NCBI GenBank assembly: GCA_938027385.1
Contig: CALJBF010000297.1
Location: forward strand, 1-8,012
DNA length: 8,012 bases
Direction: 5' to 3'
Source: an uncultured Porphyromonadaceae bacterium
GTDB taxonomy: Bacteria > Bacteroidota > Bacteroidia > Bacteroidales > Muribaculaceae
The notes below the pieces were generated by a model, which made no database searches, was not told the DNA's origin, and saw nothing but the letters and a program-made list of their open reading frames with translations. Positions 5,520-8,012 of the stretch are shown piece by piece (the stretch's first letter is position 1; each line of letters begins with the position of its first letter). Position numbers and translations under genes: made by a program.

Positions 5520-6791
5520 TTATTTCTTAAGGGTAAAGGTGCGCGAGCATAGGCGGTAACCGTCGGTAAAGAGTTCGACGGTATAGGTGCCGGGGGTGAG
5601 GGTCGAGGTCACGTTCCAGTAGATCTGGTCGTGCACCTCGTCGCCGGTGTATTCTATCGACTTCATGGCCGTGAAGGGTACCTTGCCCCCCTCGAACGGG
5701 AAAGAGCCGGCATTGCCGAGCAGCTGCCCCTCGGGATTGGTCAGACGCAGGTAGATCACCTTCTGCCCCGGAGGGGTAGAGTTGTTCGGCGCTACGGAAT
5801 AGCCGACCTTGAGCTGAGCGGCCTTGGTGACATTCTTCTCGTTCTTGCCGTTCTTCTTCAGGGCATTGAGCGTCACGCCGGTGACGTTGAGCTTTTCAGC
5901 CAGAGTCATGCGTTCGCTGAGCTGACGGTTGTCGGCCTGCACATTCTCGACGGTCTGGTTAAGACGCTGGTTCTGAGCCTTGACCTCCTCGTTTTCGGCA
6001 GTAAGCTGCTGGTTCTGCTGTTTGAGCTCGTTGATCTGCTCGACGTATGTGCGCAGAATCCCTTTCAGCGTCTCTATCTCGCCTTTCAGCTTGGCGATCT
6101 GGGCGGCTGACTTGTTCTTCTCGTTCTTCAGCTCCTGGAGCAGTTTCTCAACCTGAGCCTTGGCGGCTGAATATTTCTGCACGATCGAGTCATTCTCGAG
6201 CAGCGAAGTCTGGTTCTCATACTGCGCGAACTCGTTGTTTAGCGACTCATACTCGTTGGAAAGCTGCTGCTGTTCCAGGGCAAGCTCAAGTTGCTCCTTC
6301 TCCTGCTCGAGGGCGGCACGTTCAGTGCGCCCCTTCGTGGTGACGAGCAGCAACGCAGCCACGGCGAGCACAAGCATCGCCGCAAGCGCTATCAGCCAGT
6401 ATTTCACCGCGCCGGGCTTTTTGGCCGGACGTTCGGGGCGGTCATCGTAGAGGTCGATCTCGGGCACATCGGGAGCGGGGTTGTAGCCTACAGGCTGTGA
6501 CGGCACTTCGGTCGCCTGCCTTGCAGACGGCGAGGGCTGTGCCGGTTCGGCCTGCCTGGCCGGCTGACTGAAATCGTATGAAGGCTGTTTGGGCTCTGGC
6601 GCCGGAACATAGTCATCGTGCCGGGGCTGAGTGTAGCCGCCCTGCGACGGCTGATAAGGCTGTGACGGCTGTGAAGGTTTCGGAGGCTGCTGAGCCGGGG
6701 ATGTCGCATCTGAGGGAACCCCGGGCATCTGCTGGCGCTGCCGAGCCATCTCGGCAGCGCGACGCAGACGTTCGTTTAATGTCTCACCCAT
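5520..6791 (-). CDS. uncharacterised membrane-anchored coiled-coil protein
   Basis: I cannot assign a function. The 423-residue protein has four clear parts. Residues 1-127 are hydrophilic and rich in Pro, Gln and Ser (repeated QPSQP-like stretches), probably disordered and cytoplasmic. Residues 130-151 form one transmembrane helix (WLIALAAMLVLAVAALLLV) with KK and K on its N-side and K/R after it. Residues about 155-300 are a long Glu/Gln/Lys/Asn coiled coil with Leu heptads. Residues about 303-423 are a beta-rich domain (KVIYLRLTNPEG, YTVELFTDGYRLCSRTFTLKK) that may be Ig-like. It resembles Bacteroidales proteins sometimes labelled as chromosome-partitioning or SMC-like, a label I distrust since no ATPase motif is visible. 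It lies 73 nt after secA, co-directional and possibly co-transcribed. The ATG at 6791-6789 is the only sensible start; no clear ribosome-binding site is seen. Confidence 0.88.
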   Translation of the reverse strand: MGETLNERLRRAAEMARQRQQMPGVPSDATSPAQQPPKPSQPSQPYQPSQGGYTQPRHDDYVPAPEPKQPSYDFSQPARQAEPAQPSPSARQATEVPSQPVGYNPAPDVPEIDLYDDRPERPAKKPGAVKYWLIALAAMLVLAVAALLLVTTKGRTERAALEQEKEQLELALEQQQLSNEYESLNNEFAQYENQTSLLENDSIVQKYSAAKAQVEKLLQELKNEKNKSAAQIAKLKGEIETLKGILRTYVEQINELKQQNQQLTAENEEVKAQNQRLNQTVENVQADNRQLSERMTLAEKLNVTGVTLNALKKNGKNEKNVTKAAQLKVGYSVAPNNSTPPGQKVIYLRLTNPEGQLLGNAGSFPFEGGKVPFTAMKSIEYTGDEVHDQIYWNVTSTLTPGTYTVELFTDGYRLCSRTFTLKK

Positions 6792-6808
6792 GGTTGCGTA
6801 TCAGGGGA

Positions 6809-6862
6809 AGTTAGTAAAGTTCAGAAAGTTGAGAGAGTTCAGAAAGTTGAGATAAATGAGAG
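6809..6862. repeat. Degenerate 9-bp tandem repeat between secA and the coiled-coil gene
   Basis: Six contiguous 9-base units on the plus strand: AGTTAGTAA, AGTTCAGAA, AGTTGAGAG, AGTTCAGAA, AGTTGAGAT and AAATGAGAG (6809-6862). Units 2-3 and 4-5 also form an 18-bp higher-order repeat. In the transcribed sense the unit is about TTCTGAACT or TCTCAACT. The array begins 2 nt after the secA stop codon and ends 17 nt before the next start codon, so it makes up most of the spacer. Function unknown. Confidence 0.85.
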
Positions 6863-6864
6863 CA

Positions 6865-8012
6865 TCAGCCCAGACGGCCGTGGCAGTTCTTGTATTTCTT
6901 GCCCGAGCCGCAGGGACAGGGGTCGTTGCGGCCTACCTTGGGCTGGGCTTTCATGGGCTGGGGGCGTACCGGCTGACGGCTTGCACCGGCCGATGCGGCA
7001 CGGTTCGCGGCCTCGCCGGGCAGATTCTCTTTCGTGGCGGTGTACTGCGAGTAGTCGCTCTGGCGCTGAGGGGCAGCCTGGCGCAGTTCGGGTGCGGGAG
7101 CGGCCGGTCTGGCCGGGGCCTGTGCCTTTGTTTCGGTGGCATTCCCGGTGTTCTCCGATGCCCGGTCAGCCTGCTGCGCGCGTTCGCTCTCAAGAGTTGC
7201 CTCTGAGGCCGACGGAGCGCGACGCACGAAAATCTGGCCGCGCATGAGGGCCGACATTGACTTGCCGTTGAGATTATTGAGCATACGCTCGAACAGGTGG
7301 AACGACTCTACCTTGTAGATCACCAGCGGGTCTTTCTGCTCGTATGATGCGTTCTGCACGCTCTGGCGCAGATCGTCAAGCTCGCGCAGATGCTCTTTCC
7401 AGAGTTCGTCGATGGTAACAAGCAGCACCGCCTTGTGCCACTCTTTCACGATGGCCTTGCAGCCCGAGTTGTAGGCGTCGTTGATGTCGACCTGCAGGTT
7501 GAAGATGCGTTTGCCATCGGTGATGGGTACCATGATGCGTCCCTGGGCGCCGCGGGTCTCAACCCAGTCCTTGATGACCGGCATGGCCACCTCGATGATG
7601 CGCTGGCTGCGGCGGTCGAGGGTCTCCTGCGCGGCGGCGTAGAGCGCCTCGATCTTCTCCTCGCGTGTAAGCGACACGAATTCCTCGGCGGTAAACGGCG
7701 GCTCGATGGTGAGGGTGCGCATCAGCTCAAGCGACAGCTCCTCGTAATCGGTGGGCTGGTCGTAGTTGGTGAGGTAGTTCTCGATCAGGTCATACATCAT
7801 GTTGGCGATGTCGATGCCCACGCGCTCGCCGAGCAGTGCATGGTGGCGGCGGTTGTAGATGTATGTACGCTGTTTGTTCATCACGTCATCATATTCGAGC
7901 AGACGTTTGCGGATACCGAAGTTGTTCTCCTCGACACGTTTCTGGGCGTTCTCGATGGCACGGGTCACCATCGAGCTTTCAATCATCTCGCCCTCCTTTA
8001 GGCCGAGGGTGT
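6865..8012 (-). CDS. secA: protein translocase ATPase SecA, C-terminal part (5' end beyond right edge)
   Basis: SecA is the cytoplasmic motor that drives unfolded preproteins through SecYEG. About 381 C-terminal residues are visible, out of roughly 1,100 in Bacteroidota SecA. The fragment opens with LGLKEGEMIESSMVTRAIENAQKRVE, a segment from inside the protein, continues through the conserved LLEYDDVMNKQRTYIYNRR of the helical scaffold, and includes the helical wing/scaffold segment WKEHLRELDDLRQSV. A Pro/Ala/Gln-rich linker of about 90 residues follows, then the zinc-binding SEC-C motif DPCPCGSGKKYKNCHG, with its CxC...CH ligands intact at the extreme C-terminus. The Met at 7986 is internal, not a start. 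The stop is at 6867-6865. The next gene follows in the same direction after a 73-nt repeat-filled spacer. Confidence 0.98.
   Translation of the reverse strand, partial: TLGLKEGEMIESSMVTRAIENAQKRVEENNFGIRKRLLEYDDVMNKQRTYIYNRRHHALLGERVGIDIANMMYDLIENYLTNYDQPTDYEELSLELMRTLTIEPPFTAEEFVSLTREEKIEALYAAAQETLDRRSQRIIEVAMPVIKDWVETRGAQGRIMVPITDGKRIFNLQVDINDAYNSGCKAIVKEWHKAVLLVTIDELWKEHLRELDDLRQSVQNASYEQKDPLVIYKVESFHLFERMLNNLNGKSMSALMRGQIFVRRAPSASEATLESERAQQADRASENTGNATETKAQAPARPAAPAPELRQAAPQRQSDYSQYTATKENLPGEAANRAASAGASRQPVRPQPMKAQPKVGRNDPCPCGSGKKYKNCHGRLG

Noticed and set aside
7390..8001. Plus-strand open frame opposite secA
   Set aside because: Antisense shadow of the conserved SecA C-terminal region.

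Overview
The window reads as chromosomal DNA of a fairly GC-rich member of the Bacteroidota, most likely Bacteroidales (a Muribaculaceae-like genome would fit, but that is a guess). Three things point there: a Bacteroidota-type promoter signature (TATATTTG -7 element) ahead of the thiamine genes, a patatin/Omp85 fusion of the kind common in this phylum, and a SecA with a Pro/Ala/Gln-rich tail beside a coiled-coil protein of Bacteroidales type. Every convincing gene is on the minus strand, so transcription runs from position 8012 towards 1.

Region by region in the direction of transcription: 8012-6865 is the C-terminal third of secA. 6864-6792 is a short spacer filled by a degenerate 9-bp tandem repeat. 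6791-5520 encodes an uncharacterised single-pass membrane coiled-coil protein. 5519-5295 is a gene-free spacer dominated by nested inverted repeats that can fold into a long stem topped by a three-armed cloverleaf. 5294-2955 is a patatin-like phospholipase with a POTRA and outer-membrane barrel (PlpD-like), broken by one in-frame TAG at 3584-3582. 2954-2864 carries the thiamine promoter. 2863-2782 is a TPP riboswitch. 2733-1 is a thiamine thiazole/coupling operon in the order thiS, a TenI/ThiE-like gene, thiE, thiG, thiH. thiH runs out of the window.

The thiamine genes fit one pathway. ThiS carries sulfur, ThiH makes dehydroglycine from tyrosine, ThiG builds the thiazole phosphate, the TenI-like protein may act on the thiazole product, and ThiE joins thiazole phosphate to HMP-PP. 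The riboswitch would shut the operon down when TPP is plentiful. thiC, which lies between thiG and thiH in the Bacteroides layout I know, is absent from that position, and ThiF (ThiS activation) is not visible, so both must be elsewhere or beyond the left edge.

The points most worth a second look are the amber codon in the phospholipase, the cloverleaf-forming element at 5342-5514, and two unrelated-sequence but same-period (9 bp) tandem repeats occupying spacers between co-directional genes. I see no CRISPR array, tRNA, rRNA, transposase or defence system.
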